A DNA stretch of 64,000 nucleotides. Origin: Epiperipatus broadwayi (lineage: Eukaryota > Onychophora > Udeonychophora > Euonychophora > Peripatidae). The position numbers were made by a program, and so were the translations under genes. Numbering within the stretch: the stretch's first letter is position 1; the number at the start of each line of letters is the position of its first letter. Under the pieces are notes generated by a model. The model saw nothing but the letters and a program-made list of their open reading frames with translations, did no database searches and was not told the DNA's origin. Positions 12,501 to 24,027 of the stretch are shown one piece after another. The stretch spans positions 10,842,248 through 10,906,247 of the forward strand of contig JAQFVV010012400.1 in the NCBI GenBank assembly GCA_028023455.1, written 5' to 3'.

Positions 12501-13977
12501 ATTGACTGAGTGGATATTGAGTGCATCCTGAATGATCAAGATAATAAAATGCCTGATTAAGAGATTATTTATAATGATAAATACAGATGTGTGCATAAAA
12601 ATTATGAATTCAAAATTGCAATTTTTTAATTAATTTTTTTTTTCAAACTATAAATTTCTAAAATAATAAATGATGATTCCATAAACAGGTTGGAGGACTA
12701 TTCCAAATAATAATTAGAAGAATGTTCATTTGGTCTAAACATTTTTCAAGTTGTATTCTGTATGCATTCTAATGTCATATTAAAACTGAACCTATGAACT
12801 TTTAGCATTCTAATTGAGGGGGAATATATGAAATAATATTAAAATTACAAAATATTTCAATCTTGGAATCTAATAAAAATACAATTATTGTCATAAATAA
12901 GAGCAAGTTGATTATCTCGACTTGTAATAAAAAATGAATTTACAAATAGAATAATAACATATTCATATCATCTAGACAGGGTTGGAAAACAATTATTGTT
13001 ATATTTGATCATACTTTACTAATTAACTACAATTAAATTTATATACACAGGTAATTTAGATTTCTAAGATGCATAACTAATATTAAAACACTAGCAACTC
13101 TGTACATACAATAGTGCTACTTAGTGCAAGCCATAGTAATCAGTGGATTCTAGATGTTTTGTGCATTAAAATCTCTCCCTAGTGCCTACTTATTGAATTA
13201 GTTTTTAGATTATTACTTTTATCAGTAACGAACCTTAAATCTGGGAATAATGCACCTAGATATTCAGCTTTAATGTAATCCTCCAGCAATTACCTTTTAC
13301 CCTTGTAACTAATAATAAAGCCATGGAAAGAATTGTTACTATATTTTAACAGATTGTGTAAATGTAAGAAGTGGTAATCATGTAATGTTTTAATGGTTTC
13401 ATAACTAATATTAGAAGTCAGTTCAGTTCTAACTTATTAGGTTTAACTAGGGGTGTCAGTCAATAATAGCTGGCTCAATTCATTTGTCTTGATTAATTTC
13501 TTTAACAAATAATTTAGGGGAAAAATAACCTCATAAATAAAGTTAGTACAGGTAGAGTCTTACCCTACTGTAATCTATATTCTAGAGAAATAGCAAAGAA
13601 ACTTGAGCAGTGACCAGACCTTTCAACATGTAAGATGAATAATCTATACCTATGGTAGTTTGGGTGGTTTCAAGAAATAATTAGCTGTGGATTGTTTTGT
13701 CTTAATTTATGATATTTTTAATTAGCTGCTTGTTGTCAATATTTTATGGAGATAAATTGAATGTATATGCTTTAAAATGGAATGATAAAAAAAGAGATAT
13801 ATTCTTTTTACACTTTTCTATTAGCATTCAATGGACAATTATAATTGATTAACAATTAATTAATTGTACAACACTTGAATTCTCATGCTTGAATGTAATT
13901 TAGATACTCTAAATATTTTATTTATCTAATCACCTGAGAAAACAAGCATTGTATTAGAAAGTTGATGAATTAACTTA
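9538..13977. other. AT-rich DNA without recognised genes
   Basis: No coding frame is convincing. A palindromic NRF1-like site CTGCGCACGCAG lies at 10625-10636. A diverged tandem pair (CTTTACAAATAT followed by AGACTATTTC) sits near 12190 and 12340. Confidence 0.5.
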
Positions 13978-14420
13978 ACAGGCAAAACTTTCTATATATG
14001 TATTGCCACTCAGTGCAAGCCAGAATAATCAATGGATGCCAGAAGGCTTGTGCATAAAATTCCCATCTAGTGCTTACTCGTCCAATATACCCAGACTAGT
14101 TTCTGGCTTGTGGTCTTCATCAGTGAGGAGCCTTAGATCTGAGAGCACTACACATAGATCTTAGGATCTAATGCAACCCTCCAACAGCCACCTTTTATCT
14201 CCACTTAACTACAAAACCATGAATCTTAAATTGAAAAGTTTAATAATTTCAATTCAAGCCCATCCGCTTAAATAGTCATATAGGTCTGAACTCAGTTCAG
14301 TACCTATACATTTTGGTATCTTCGGTTCTTCAATAACCATAGCCACCACTATCCTATTAGGCAAGATTGGTTTTAAGCCAATAAACATCACATGATCACC
14401 ACTTCTTACACTTGCTTATG
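13978..14420 (-). mobile_element. F1 retrozyme-like element, single diverged unit
   Basis: About 440 bp match the F1 unit of the 22.8-kb array along its length: CAGGCAAAACT end, CTTGTGCATAAAAT block, hammerhead block, AACTCAGTTCAGTACC block and CACATGATCACC end. The ribozyme sense strand is minus. It carries many substitutions, so it is older than the 22.8-kb array. It has no inverted partner and no clear flanking duplication. Confidence 0.8.
14088..14129 (-). ncRNA. Hammerhead-like motif, F1 (degraded)
   Basis: Minus strand: TCCTCA, CTGATGA, stem II AGACCACAAGCCA, GAA, palindrome ACTAGT, C, TGGGTA. The core is intact, but stem II has an A-C mismatch and stem I a C-U mismatch. Probably inactive. 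Confidence 0.55.
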
Positions 14421-17400
14421 AAGCGGAAAATATGTTACACACATTTTTGCTTCACTGTCTGGTGATTCAAAACCTTGAATCAGAGGTTTAAACCCAGCTA
14501 TATATGTGTGTGAATGACTAGAAAGTGAAAGGACACACATACAAGTTTTAAAACCCTCCTTTGTTTTTGTACTTTCATAAGTTAAACGTTTTATTATAAA
14601 AGAATATTTAATAATTTTTAAGTCAGAAATATTTAAATTTCCATTCCCTTTCAATAATCATGTATGTGTGTTCAAGATTGCAAAAATATATTATTGATAA
14701 AAATATATTTTTCGTTATTAAATATTATGTATATTTATTTTATAGTTCGCGTATTTTATTTTATGATGCAATACCAAAGAAAGTTCTAGAGAGTAATTAA
14801 AATAACTCTGAAACTTATAAATAAAAGAATATTCTAGATTTAATTTAAAAAGGGTAATTAATAAATTAAAATCCCTTAGCAAACAGAATGTTAATGAAAA
14901 TTATATTTTTTAAACTATTTCCATTCTCGAAATAGATTAAAACAATACTCTCTAGGGCTTGTTGCAGTATCATTTAAAATAAACAATAAGTGCATTCAGG
15001 CCGGAATGGACATCCGGGCCTTATCAAGTGGAAAGAGAGAATATTCGAGAAGGTCTTGCTAACATATAAATAGAGCCAAAATTTTAGGCTAAGTTTCTCA
15101 GTGCACCATTTTACCAAATGTTGCAGAACAGACCCACGTCAATTTAAATTTTGAAATATGAATCCGAAATAGAGGGACTAAATTTGCTTTCCCTTTCTTC
15201 TCCAAAAATCGTTTCCATACTGCTATGCTAACCTACCATTTCTATTTATGGACTGCCTAATTGAAATGCTGAACTAACTATCTCAATATGCCAGCCATTA
15301 TTTTTCAAAACTTTGTCTTGCTAACCGTGTTTTCCTCATTTTATAATTTTACACTTACCAATCCGTACGGACATCAAGTAATGGAAGGTAAATCCTAATC
15401 ACGCCGCTAATATGAACTCTTTCAAAATTTTCATTTTAAAACCTAATTTGTTTATAATGTAATTCTCTTTCTATTTAGACATGGCATTGTAATGCTAATT
15501 ATAACAATTCTATAAAGTAATGACTTTCTCTTTCTGTTATAAAAATCTAATGCACAAATCTATAACTTTATTTTTTATGCATTTCTTTAATGGGCTTCAC
15601 AATTCTATTTCTAATATTTTAAATGCGACAAACTTTTAATTTAATTATTATAAATTTTGTATGATTTAATTTATTATGCTAATAGTTCAATCTAGTGAAC
15701 CGATCCTAAATTTTTTTATTAGATATCCTCGATATTATGGGATGTTAAATCGTAAATGTAAGCTTTCTTACCTAACTAAAAGTTTGCTCGATTGAATAAT
15801 ATTTTTAAATTTTTCTATTTGCTTAATGGCAGATTATTCGCTGCCACATTTAATCTATCACTTTATTACTATGTCCATGCTATTGAGTTATTTTCATATT
15901 ATATTATAGAGTAAACTTAATGACCTGCCTTTGCTGGTTTTCTTTATTATATGGTCAATCATTTGCCCATCATGCCATCTAGCGTGGTAATTATTTATGG
16001 AATTAATTACTAGTTTGCATATTAATATTTGTTTAATGAAGGGAACAATATTCCCTCTTTTATGTTGTGACATCCTAACTAATATTAAAGGTCATTTGCA
16101 TACCTTTCGAGATGGATCAAATTATTTCATATCATTATGCTAGATTCTATTAAATTATGAGGGCCTTAATCCACATATCAGCATCATTAAGAACCTGATT
16201 TATTTTTTAGTATTAACATTGCTTGGCTTACATAATGTTACAAAATTTCCTCGCTTTGCTTTATCAAACTTAAAACCTGGAGGAACGGGATTCTTTTACT
16301 TATGCCATATCCATGAATGGGGTTTGGAAGCACTGACTCCAGGATATTGTCAGGTTGTCATTTAGGCTCTACATGGGTTAACACTGGAAGACCCAGACCA
16401 TGCAATTCCTACAATACCACCCTTTTCAAATGCTGACCTGTCATGTGTTCAGGCACATTTCATATTCTTATAAAATTGATGAAGCGTTCATCCTAAAATG
16501 GACTCAACCTTTTCTAGCATTATTACTTTAGTCAGCACCATGATTCTTGTTTAATATTTTTATATTTGCCCATTTTAAATCTGTAAGACATAATGCCATG
16601 AGCTCTAAATCCATCTCATATTTTCATTTATATTATAAGTTAGGGAATGTCATTTTAAAGTTTATTTAAGCTACCCGACCTCTCATTGAAACAATGTTCG
16701 ATTGTGCTAACAAATAATGCTAAATAAATCCTCTCCAGTCAGAAAAGAATAGAATAAAATACAAATAACTTTTCTGTTTGAACATTTTAAGGTCTAATGA
16801 CTATTTAAGTGAATAATGTAAATTATAAAATATTTTCGTGTGTGGTTCAAATGAACCATAATAAATTGATGTAACTTATATCCTATTTATCTGTTTTTAA
16901 GGTCACTCATTTTTCATAAAATAATCATAGCGTCCATGTTATATAATATGGTAAAATTGGTATCTACTGTTAGCATATTAAGCCGCATCTTTTGAATATC
17001 TGTACATTTTTTTGAATCATCGTATCCAATCGCAGATTTGCATATTATTTAATCAGTAACTTATGTTCTATTATATAATTTTTCAATATGCAAATCAGTA
17101 TTAATAATCAAGTGAAACCCATAATTCTATTAGTGTTATAGGTAAATAGATTCGTGACTGTTTATTAAATTGTATATTATTTGTTTATTCATTTTTCTAA
17201 TTAATATTAATAAATTATTAATCATATAATTAGTATTTAATTCTGCTTTGCCTCTTCATATATGCATACACATCGTTAATTGGATTGCATTATATATAGC
17301 TTATTTCCATTGACTTTAAGCCAACCTAAATTTATTAATGAATTTTGATGAAAAGTCTAATTATAATCTTAAGTTATTTCATTCTGTTGGGGGTGTGGGA

Positions 17401-17644
17401 TCAAAGCCTAGTAGTATTATCATTCTCTATAGATCTCTTGTTTCTTCGCTGTTGCTCTGGGACAGGAATGAATAAAATTTCATTTGTTATCATCAGAAAT
17501 GTTGTTCGTAATGTTATAGATCTGGAAAATAGGCAATAGGGCAGAGTTCATGATTGTTCCTGACTTATGTATCTTGCACATGATTGGTCTTGAGGTATTT
17601 TTGCCTAGATGCTAGCTCTTGTTAGGTAAACATATAGTTTTGAC
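14421..17644. other. Repeat-poor, CpG-richer stretch, possibly regulatory
   Basis: From about 14.7 to 17.1 kb I see no transposon match, and CpG dinucleotides are clearly more frequent than in neighbouring DNA (for example TCCGTACGG near 15362 and CACGCCGCT near 15400). Three octamer motifs occur: ATTTGCAT at 16094 and 17036, ATGCAAAT at 17098. No coding frame is convincing. The features fit conserved non-coding or promoter-proximal DNA, but this is inference from composition alone. Confidence 0.35.
15064..15102 (+). promoter_or_regulatory. Candidate TATA box plus initiator
   Basis: TATAAATAG at 15064-15072 is followed by an initiator-like TCAGTG at 15097-15102, with its A 35 bases downstream of the first T, slightly wider than usual. 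It lies in the CpG-richer stretch. No downstream exon is recognised. Confidence 0.25.
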
Positions 17645-17892
17645 TTACAACTGTTATTAAAACAGGCAAAACTCACTATACATATTGCCACTCACTGATG
17701 AAGGCCACAAGCCAAAAACTAGTCTGGGGATATTGATGAATACGAACATGGGGATTTTATGCACAAACCTTCTGGCATCCACTGATTACTCTAGCCTGCT
17801 GTGAGTGGAAATACGCATAGTGAGTTTTGCCTGTTTTAATAACAGTTATAAGCAAGCATAAGAAGTGGTGGTCATGTGATATTTATTAACTT
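17645..17892. mobile_element. F1 element, head-to-head copy (mostly plus sense)
   Basis: A short left part (AACAGGCAAAACTCACTATA to TTGCCACTCA) is joined directly to a longer inverted part that contains the hammerhead and ends GTCATGTGATATTTATTAAC. Both outer ends are the 3' side of the unit. The sequence is diverged and no clear target duplication is visible. Confidence 0.75.
17689..17730 (+). ncRNA. Hammerhead-like motif, F1 (mutated core)
   Basis: CTGATGA, stem II GGC/GCC, then AAAA in place of GAAA, palindrome ACTAGT, C, TGGGGA. The invariant G of GAA is lost and the 5' stem I strand is replaced by junction sequence, so cleavage is not expected. Confidence 0.6.
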
Positions 17893-19059
17893 AACACTTG
17901 TACTTTATTTTAAAATATTTTAATATTATCCTTTTATTCTCATTAAAAACAAGTTTGGTCTAGCACATACGTTAGATTTTTTAAGTACTTGGTCAGAAAG
18001 ATTTTAATTATTATATTGATCATATTTTAAGTATATGTGTATTATTTATGATGATATAGCAAATCTAATCTACAGTATTTGTTTCCGTGGTGTTCCTAAA
18101 TCTATGTATTTGAATACTGGTAATGGTATAATAATTATTTCTATTAAAAAAGAATTGTAATAAATTCTTTGTAATTGATTTGTTAACTTAATGATGCTGT
18201 GTTTATAATACAATAACGAAATTGGTTAAAGATTTAGATTTTTAAATCCATTTTTTCCAGCTCTGCCTTTAACTGAAGATCCGTTCAGGAATAAATTCTC
18301 ACCCACCAGAATCCATTTTGGAAATAACTTACAAATGAAAATCATTTTATATTGCAGAAAATATATTTTCGAATATTAAAACTACATCTGATTATTTTTT
18401 TAGCTTTTTTCAATATTATCTCTCCATTATATAAAATATTCAAATATATTACTGGCCTCCCATTACTTAAATTTTAAATTGTCTGATAGAAAACTATAAT
18501 GATATGCATAAAAATAACTAATTATTAAAAATTTAACTTCTTTATTCCTGACTATCCATGATTTTTATCTCATATGTAAAGAGAATATGCCCATGAAAAC
18601 TTGTGAACATTTATTGTTGTAAAATCCTGCTTGGATTAATCCAGTAGTAAGAGTAGCAGATTTAATATCTCTTTCATTTCTAGTAATTGAATGTTATTAA
18701 ATCTCCTGAGTGTTGAATCATTTGATGAGACATGCGATTCTTATTTAGCATAAGACAGTGTCTGTGTTAAAAAGCTTGAAGCCACTAGTAAAGGAGTCTG
18801 ATGGTCTTCTAACTCTGAAAAAAAAAGAGAAATAATAAAATGTTAAAAAAAAAGATTGGAATTAAAATGTCTGCATATATATATATAATTAAAACATGGT
18901 TACTTAAACCTATAATCTATGATCACAATTAGTGCAGAAAGATAACAAATGAGAGGCTCATAAAAATCAGCTCTGCACTTGTCTAAATGACTGAGGGCAA
19001 AAGAAATTATTATCTATCAAATATATATATATAATTTATATTCAAATAATAAAATAAAT
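17893..19059. other. AT-rich DNA without recognised genes
   Basis: No feature beyond short (TA)n runs near 18880. Confidence 0.5.
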
Positions 19060-19354
19060 TCAAATTTTTAATCCATATAGAAGCACTTTCAACTATCTAA
19101 CTAGTCTTTGTCAACTAAGTTTAAGACCTTTAAAACCAAACATATAAGGCATGATCAAAGACAATCACTTTCTACTTTTGCCTTTTCCATAATCCCCTAA
19201 TTTTTGCATTTGCTGACTGTCAATTTATTACTTATTCAAAGACAATCACTTTTTATTTTAAGCTGTCCCATAATTCATTAATTTTTACATTTGCTGCCTG
19301 TCAGTTTATTAAGCATTTTTTATATTTGTATATTAATATTGCCACCTTTATCTT

Positions 19355-19545
19355 TCATTTGCTATTATTTCTTTCAATACATAATATCTTTACATTTTTA
19401 TAATTAAAATCAAATCCAAAATTACATTTTTTATTATGGTCATAAAACACTGATGCTGATATTATTTTCAGTATTACTTTGTTTAGATTTTTGAATCCCA
19501 ACATGTTCTCTATAAGTATAGTGTGATTCACCAATATAAGCAGTT
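19355..19545 (-). pseudogene. PLE GIY-YIG endonuclease fragment, left arm
   Basis: Read in shifting frames on the minus strand, the region gives GTAYIGESH (the YIG half of GIY-YIG) and then SASVFYDHNKKCNFGFDF and VKILCIERNN, which match the PLE nuclease pattern of H...NF..KNVKIL.IE. An ORF of 113 codons covers it but crosses frameshifts. It is inactive, and the upstream reverse transcriptase is missing or unreadable. Confidence 0.7.
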
Positions 19546-19942
19546 CCATTTGGTTCACAAATAAATTTTTATTCTTAGAATTATTTATTAACTTACTTAA
19601 ATTAGGAAGTGCATAAAATGCAATTTCACACATGTTTTTATATTTTTTTATATAAATTTTACTTGTTGTTTTAAAATTAAAGCTATTGATATCCATACTT
19701 TCTTATTATTTATCAATTCAATTGTCATATTATTCAATTGTTTGTTATAATTTTTAACTGTATTATAAATAATAATATCATAATCAATATCCAATAATTC
19801 ATTAGTAAATATATTTATATTTTTTGTTTTATTGGATATATATTTTCAAAGTTTATTATTTTGAAGCAAAGGACTTTAAACCTGATAACCTATATGACAA
19901 TGGGACATAGTATATAAATAGCACATAATATATAAATGATTA

Positions 19943-20170
19943 TGTGAATGTGGAAGTGCTTATATTGATGAATCTCACTGTACTTTAGAGAAAAGAACTA
20001 GGAAACATAATCTGTTACTAAAAGAATGCAAAAATTTAAACAAAATAATGCCAAAAGTAATGATATATCAGCATCAGTGTTTTATGACCATAATAAAAAA
20101 TGTAATTTTGGATTTGGATTTTAATTATAAAAATGTAAAGATATTATGTATTGAAAGAAATAATAACAAA
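19943..20170 (+). pseudogene. PLE GIY-YIG endonuclease fragment, right arm
   Basis: The plus strand reads CECGSAYIDESHCTLEKRTR from 19943, with the CxC and YI(D/G)E features of PLE nucleases and the conserved arginine-rich helix. A frameshift then leads to SASVFYDHNKKCNF and a stop. It is the inverted partner of the fragment at 19355-19545. Confidence 0.75.
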
Positions 20171-20697
20171 TGAAAAATAAAGGAGGCAATATTAATATAC
20201 AGATATAAAAAATGTTTAATAAATTGACAGGCAGCAAATGCAAAAATTAATGAATTATGGGAAAGCTAAAATTAGAAAGTGATTGTATTTGAATGTTTAA
20301 TAAATCAACAGGCAGCAAATTAAAAATTGGGAAATTATGGGAAAGTTAAAAATAGAAAGTGATTGTTTTTTAATATACCTTATACATTTGGTTTTAAAGG
20401 TTTTAAACTTAGTTGACAAAGAATACTTAGACAGTTGGAAGCACTTCTATATGGATTAAAAGTTTGAATTTATATTCCTGTATGTGTTATTATTGGGATA
20501 TATATATAAGTTAAAGGAAGACAGACATTGATTAATATATATATATGAAAAAGAAAAACAAGTTTTATATACGTAAAACCTGCTATCGCTTGTATTAATG
20601 ATCAATAGATGGAGATTTACCAAGACCTCCAAAACAAGCATATTCTGTTTACATAAACATCAGAGTCAATATTCACTGTCTCTTTCATTTTGCTCCA

Positions 20698-20745
20698 CCC
20701 TCAGATCAGCTGATTTCAAGCTGATTTGCTCTTATCAGTGAAGGG
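20698..20745 (-). ncRNA. Hammerhead motif, F3 left arm (core mutated)
   Basis: Minus strand gives CTGATAA instead of CTGATGA; all other elements, including palindrome ATCAGCTGAT, are kept. Loss of the invariant G should inactivate it. Confidence 0.7.
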
Positions 20746-20755
20746 ATAGGAGTAT

Positions 20756-20794
20756 CCCTTCACTGATGAGAGCAAATCAGCTTTCTGATCTGAG
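20756..20794 (+). ncRNA. Truncated hammerhead motif, F3
   Basis: CCCTTCACTGATGAGAGC and the stem II loop are present, but GAAA and most of stem III are deleted. Confidence 0.65.
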
Positions 20795-20800
20795 TCCTAC

Positions 20801-20848
20801 CCCTTCACTGATGAGAGCAAATCAGCTTGAAATCAGGTGATCTGAGGG
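20801..20848 (+). ncRNA. Hammerhead motif, F3 (near intact)
   Basis: CCTTCA, CTGATGA, GAGC loop GCTT, GAA, ATCAGGTGAT, C, TGAGGG. The core is complete; stem III has one mismatch in the palindrome. Confidence 0.8.
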
Positions 20849-20888
20849 TGGAGCAAAATGAAAGAGACAGTGAATATTGACTGACATT

Positions 20889-20936
20889 CCCTTCACTGAT
20901 GAGAGCAAATCAGCTTGAAATCAGCTGATCTGAGGG
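20889..20936 (+). ncRNA. Hammerhead ribozyme, F3, intact type I motif
   Basis: This is the best ribozyme in the window. Stem I is CCUUCA with UGAGGG (six pairs, one U-G). The core is CUGAUGA and GAA. Stem II is GAGC/GCUU (four pairs, first one G-U) closed by loop AAAUCA. Stem III is AUCAGCUGAU, a perfect 10-nt palindrome with no loop. The cleavage nucleotide is C after the final U. A loopless palindromic stem III cannot fold well in one molecule but pairs perfectly between two copies, as in known dimeric hammerheads. Self-cleavage itself is inferred. Confidence 0.85.
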
Positions 20937-20978
20937 TGGAGCAAAATGAAAGAGACAGTGAATATTGACTCTGACATT

Positions 20979-21026
20979 TCCTTCACTGATGAGAGTAAAT
21001 CAGCTTAAAATCAGCTGATCTGAGGG
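20979..21026 (+). ncRNA. Hammerhead motif, F3 (GAA mutated)
   Basis: Same layout, with AAAA replacing GAAA and one change in the stem II loop side; palindrome ATCAGCTGAT and stem I are kept. Expected to be inactive. Confidence 0.7.
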
Positions 21027-21126
21027 TGGAGCAAAATGAAAGAGACAGTGAATATTAACTCTGACGTTTATGTAAACAGAATACGCTTGTTTTGGAGGTC
21101 TTGGTAAAGCTCCATCTATTGATCAT

Positions 21127-21971
21127 ATATATATATAGTAAATCTCTGAGGGCTAGCTATGTTAATGTAGTACCTCCTTATATCAATGTTTTACTATGTT
21201 TTGCAGGTGAACTATAATACTAAGAAACACTGCATTAACATAAGAGATGCTCAAAGGTTTACTACTCTGAGTATTAGATTTTTCAAGCTCTTTACTATTC
21301 TAGCATTGACTCATTTTAACATTTCAAATATTATAATATAAACTATTCCTAAAATTATCATTTAATTTTTAATAATTTCTTTAAAACACTAAATAGAAGT
21401 TTGGTTTAAAACGCCCACTTGATCATGTAGAATATAAATAATTGCTTAGCTCATTATGAATAGATTGCCTCTATGGGATTTAATCAGTATTTAAATAATG
21501 GACCTGAGAATTGAAAATGTCTGGATTAAAGCTAACAGTAATATGGTTTCCCAAGTTCATTCAATGCCTTTTTTTAAATTTTGTTAATCAGAATATAATA
21601 GTTATTGTTGACAAATTTTATTTATATATCATCAAACTTTAATAATAATAAAAAAGAAAAACAGGTCATTTCTTCCCTTTCCTACTCCACTCACAGTGGA
21701 CATGAAATACTTTTAAGAGGAATCACCAATTTTTATACACATTGAGTTTTAATTTTATGGTCTTGTTTTTTTTATATGAATCTTTAATTTTAAATTGGAT
21801 AACTGGAACAAATTTAATTGAAAAAAAAAAGAAAATATATTGTAAAGAAATCAATAATATTAGCATTAAATCATGTTGACAAATTTTGACTATCAGCATA
21901 TTATAGAAAACTAACTCAAGAATCAAAACTTGTAGCAAAAGAAAAACAATTACAGAGTACTAATTTAGAGT
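21127..21971. other. AT-rich DNA without recognised genes
   Basis: Nothing supported apart from A/T runs. Confidence 0.5.
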
Positions 21972-22675
21972 ACTGTCTACCATTTTGTTCTAAGAGGAGT
22001 AACAAACCCACTATTGGCTTAACAAAATTCTAAATGAACTCAGATAACACTGGTCACCATTGGTAGCATTTTGATTATTATAATATTATATTATTTTATA
22101 TTAATTTTAAAAGTAAAACACCTTACTTATGTTATTCAGTTGGGGGGGGGGGGGGATTGTAGTCACATAATCACTCCTTTCATATTTGATTGCTGCAGTA
22201 ATTTGATCTTTTGGTCACATGATTTTTGCTTTCTCTTTCCAACCTGGATATTTTCTATTTTTTCCAATCAGTCATTTTCTAAATTTTAATATATTTAATA
22301 TTTTGATTTTTTAGGAATACTTGATTTTTTTGATTGAATATAGTTCTAAAAAATTTGCATATTTATTTGATCATGTCAGTAATTTGGTCTTTTGGTCATA
22401 TGATTTTTGCTTTTTATTTTCAGCAGTCATTTTCTAATTATTAATATGCTTGATATTTTAAATTTTATAAGTATTTGATTTTTTAAAAATAGTTCTACAA
22501 AATTTGTATGTGTATTTTTTAATTTTTGATGGAAATTGCAATTTTTTAACTAATGGTCAAAATAATTGGAACACTATCAACACCGACCAGTGTTGTCTGA
22601 CTTTATTTAGTGCTTGGTTGTGTCAGCAAGGGATTTGGGACTTCCTTTAGAAACCAAAATGGTAGACAGCACATT
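21972..22675. mobile_element. 0.7-kb inverted-repeat element of unknown family
   Basis: Termini CTGTCTACCATTTTG (left) and CAAAATGGTAGACAG (right) open inverted arms of about 110 bp that diverge inward (shared AACACTGGTC, then ATTGGTAGCATTTTGA versus its partner). The centre holds two diverged tandem copies of a block of about 170 bp (TTTTGGTCAYATGATTTTTG) and a 14-G run at 22142-22155. There is no coding frame. It is probably a non-autonomous DNA transposon. Confidence 0.65.
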
Positions 22676-22756
22676 TTAAATTAATATCAATCATTGCATA
22701 CTGAGGAAGATTTTAAAATATAAACATCTACACATATAATAATAAGATTAAATAAT

Positions 22757-22769
22757 AATAAATTATTCT
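22757..22769. repeat. Left target-site duplication of the F1 array
   Basis: AATAAATTATTCT is repeated exactly at 24205-24217, immediately outside the F1 array. Confidence 0.8.
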
Positions 22770-22895
22770 TAATTAACAATTCAAAACAAAACAACACTCT
22801 CCATATAGTAGTGCCATCTTGTGCTAACAAGAGCAATCAATGGATGCCAGAAGGCTTGTGCATAAAATCCCTATCTAGTGCCTACTCATCCAATA

Positions 22896-22937
22896 TCCCC
22901 AGACTAGTTTCTGGCTTGTGGCCTTCATCAGTGAGGA
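22896..22937 (-). ncRNA. Hammerhead motif, F1 array unit 1
   Basis: Minus strand: UCCUCA (stem I), CUGAUGA, stem II GGC/GCC with loop CACAA, GAA, palindrome ACUAGU, cleavage C, UGGGGA (stem I). All invariant core bases are present. An A-A mismatch sits where the canonical 10.1/11.1 G-C pair would be, which may weaken activity. Confidence 0.75.
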
Positions 22938-23361
22938 GCCTTGGATCTGAGAGCACTGCACCTAGATCTTAGGATCTAATGCAACCCTCCAGCACCCACC
23001 TTTTAACTCTATTTAACTACAAAACTATGAGAATGAAATTGAAAACACTATTAATATTTTCAATCCAAGCTCAATAGCTTATATAGTCATATGGGTCTGA
23101 ACTCAATTCAGTACCCATACATTTTGGTGTCTTTGGCTCTTTAACAACCATAGCCACCACTATCCTATTAGGCAGGATTGGTGTTAAACCACTAAACATC
23201 ACATGATCACTATCTCATACTAGCACAATAATTGTTATTAAACAATTCAAAACAAAACAACACTCTCCATATAGTAGTGCCATCTTGTGCTAACAAGAGC
23301 AATCAATGGATGCCAGAAGGCTTGTGCATAAAATCCCTATCTAGTGCCTACTCATCCAATA

Positions 23362-23403
23362 TCCCCAGACTAGTTTCTGGCTTGTGGCCTTCATCAGTGA
23401 GGA
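23362..23403 (-). ncRNA. Hammerhead motif, F1 array unit 2
   Basis: Identical to the motif at 22896-22937, exactly 466 bp away, so cleavage at both would release a 466-nt RNA. Confidence 0.75.
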
Positions 23404-23985
23404 GCCTTGGATCTGAGAGCACTGCACCTAGATCTTAGGATCTAATGCAACCCTCCAGCACCCACCTTTTAACTCTATTTAACTACAAAACTATGAGAAT
23501 GAAATTGAAAACACTATTAATATTTTCAATCCAAGCCACAAGCCAGAAACTAGTCTGGGGATATTGGATGAGTAGGCACTAGATAGGGATTTTATGCACA
23601 AGCCTTCTGGCATCCATTGATTGCTCTTGTTAGCACAAGATGGCACTACTATATGGAGAGTGTTGTTTTGTTTTGAATTGTTTAATAACAATTATTGTGC
23701 TAGTATGAGATAGTGATCATGTGATGTTTAGTGGTTTAACACCAATCCTGCCTAATAGGATAGTGGTGGCTATGGTTGTTAAAGAGCCAAAGACACCAAA
23801 ATGTATGGGTACTGAATTGAGTTCAGACCCATATGACTATATAAGCTATTGAGCTTGGATTGAAAATATTAATAGTGTTTTCAATTTCATTCTCATAGTT
23901 TTGTAGTTAAATAGAGTTAAAAGGTGGGTGCTGGAGGGTTGCATTAGATCCTAAGATCTAGGTGCAGTGCTCTCAGATCCAAGGC

Positions 23986-24027
23986 TCCTCACTGATGAAG
24001 GCCACAAGCCAGAAACTAGTCTGGGGA
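23986..24027 (+). ncRNA. Hammerhead motif, F1 array inverted unit
   Basis: Same sequence in plus orientation. The neighbouring inverted partial unit at 23537 starts after CTGATGA and so lacks a full motif. Confidence 0.75.

Larger units (their letters stand above)
19060..20475. mobile_element. Penelope-like element relic with inverted arms
   Basis: A left arm (about 19060-19550) and a right arm (about 19935-20475) are inverted copies with many substitutions. Both contain decayed GIY-YIG endonuclease sequence followed by the same 3' region, which includes small tandem copies of a GACAATCACTTTYTA / GCTGCCTGTCA block. The spacer, read on the minus strand, has PLE-like coding character with stops. 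The left copy reads leftward and the right copy rightward, so both outer ends are 3' ends. Known PLEs encode a reverse transcriptase fused to a GIY-YIG nuclease and often have rearranged, inverted termini. Confidence 0.75.
20598..21126. mobile_element. F3 element: inverted arms around tandem hammerhead units
   Basis: This 529-bp element begins ATGATCAATAGATGGAG and ends with its inverse. The left arm (20598-20749) is an inverted copy of the right end. Between them the plus strand carries tandem units of 88-90 bp, each starting with a hammerhead (20806, 20894, 20984 as CACTGAT starts), plus a truncated one at 20756. The head-to-head junction is a 16-bp palindromic flank, AAGGGATA / TATCCCTT, near 20742-20760. 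A tail of about 85 bp (TGTAAACAGAATACGCTTG, then TTTTGGAGGTC) follows the last unit. No protein is encoded. No certain target duplication is seen. Confidence 0.8.

Noticed and set aside
20698-21026. CRISPR-like array of repeats
   Set aside because: The repeats are ribozyme-bearing tandem units without unique spacers, in a eukaryotic genome.
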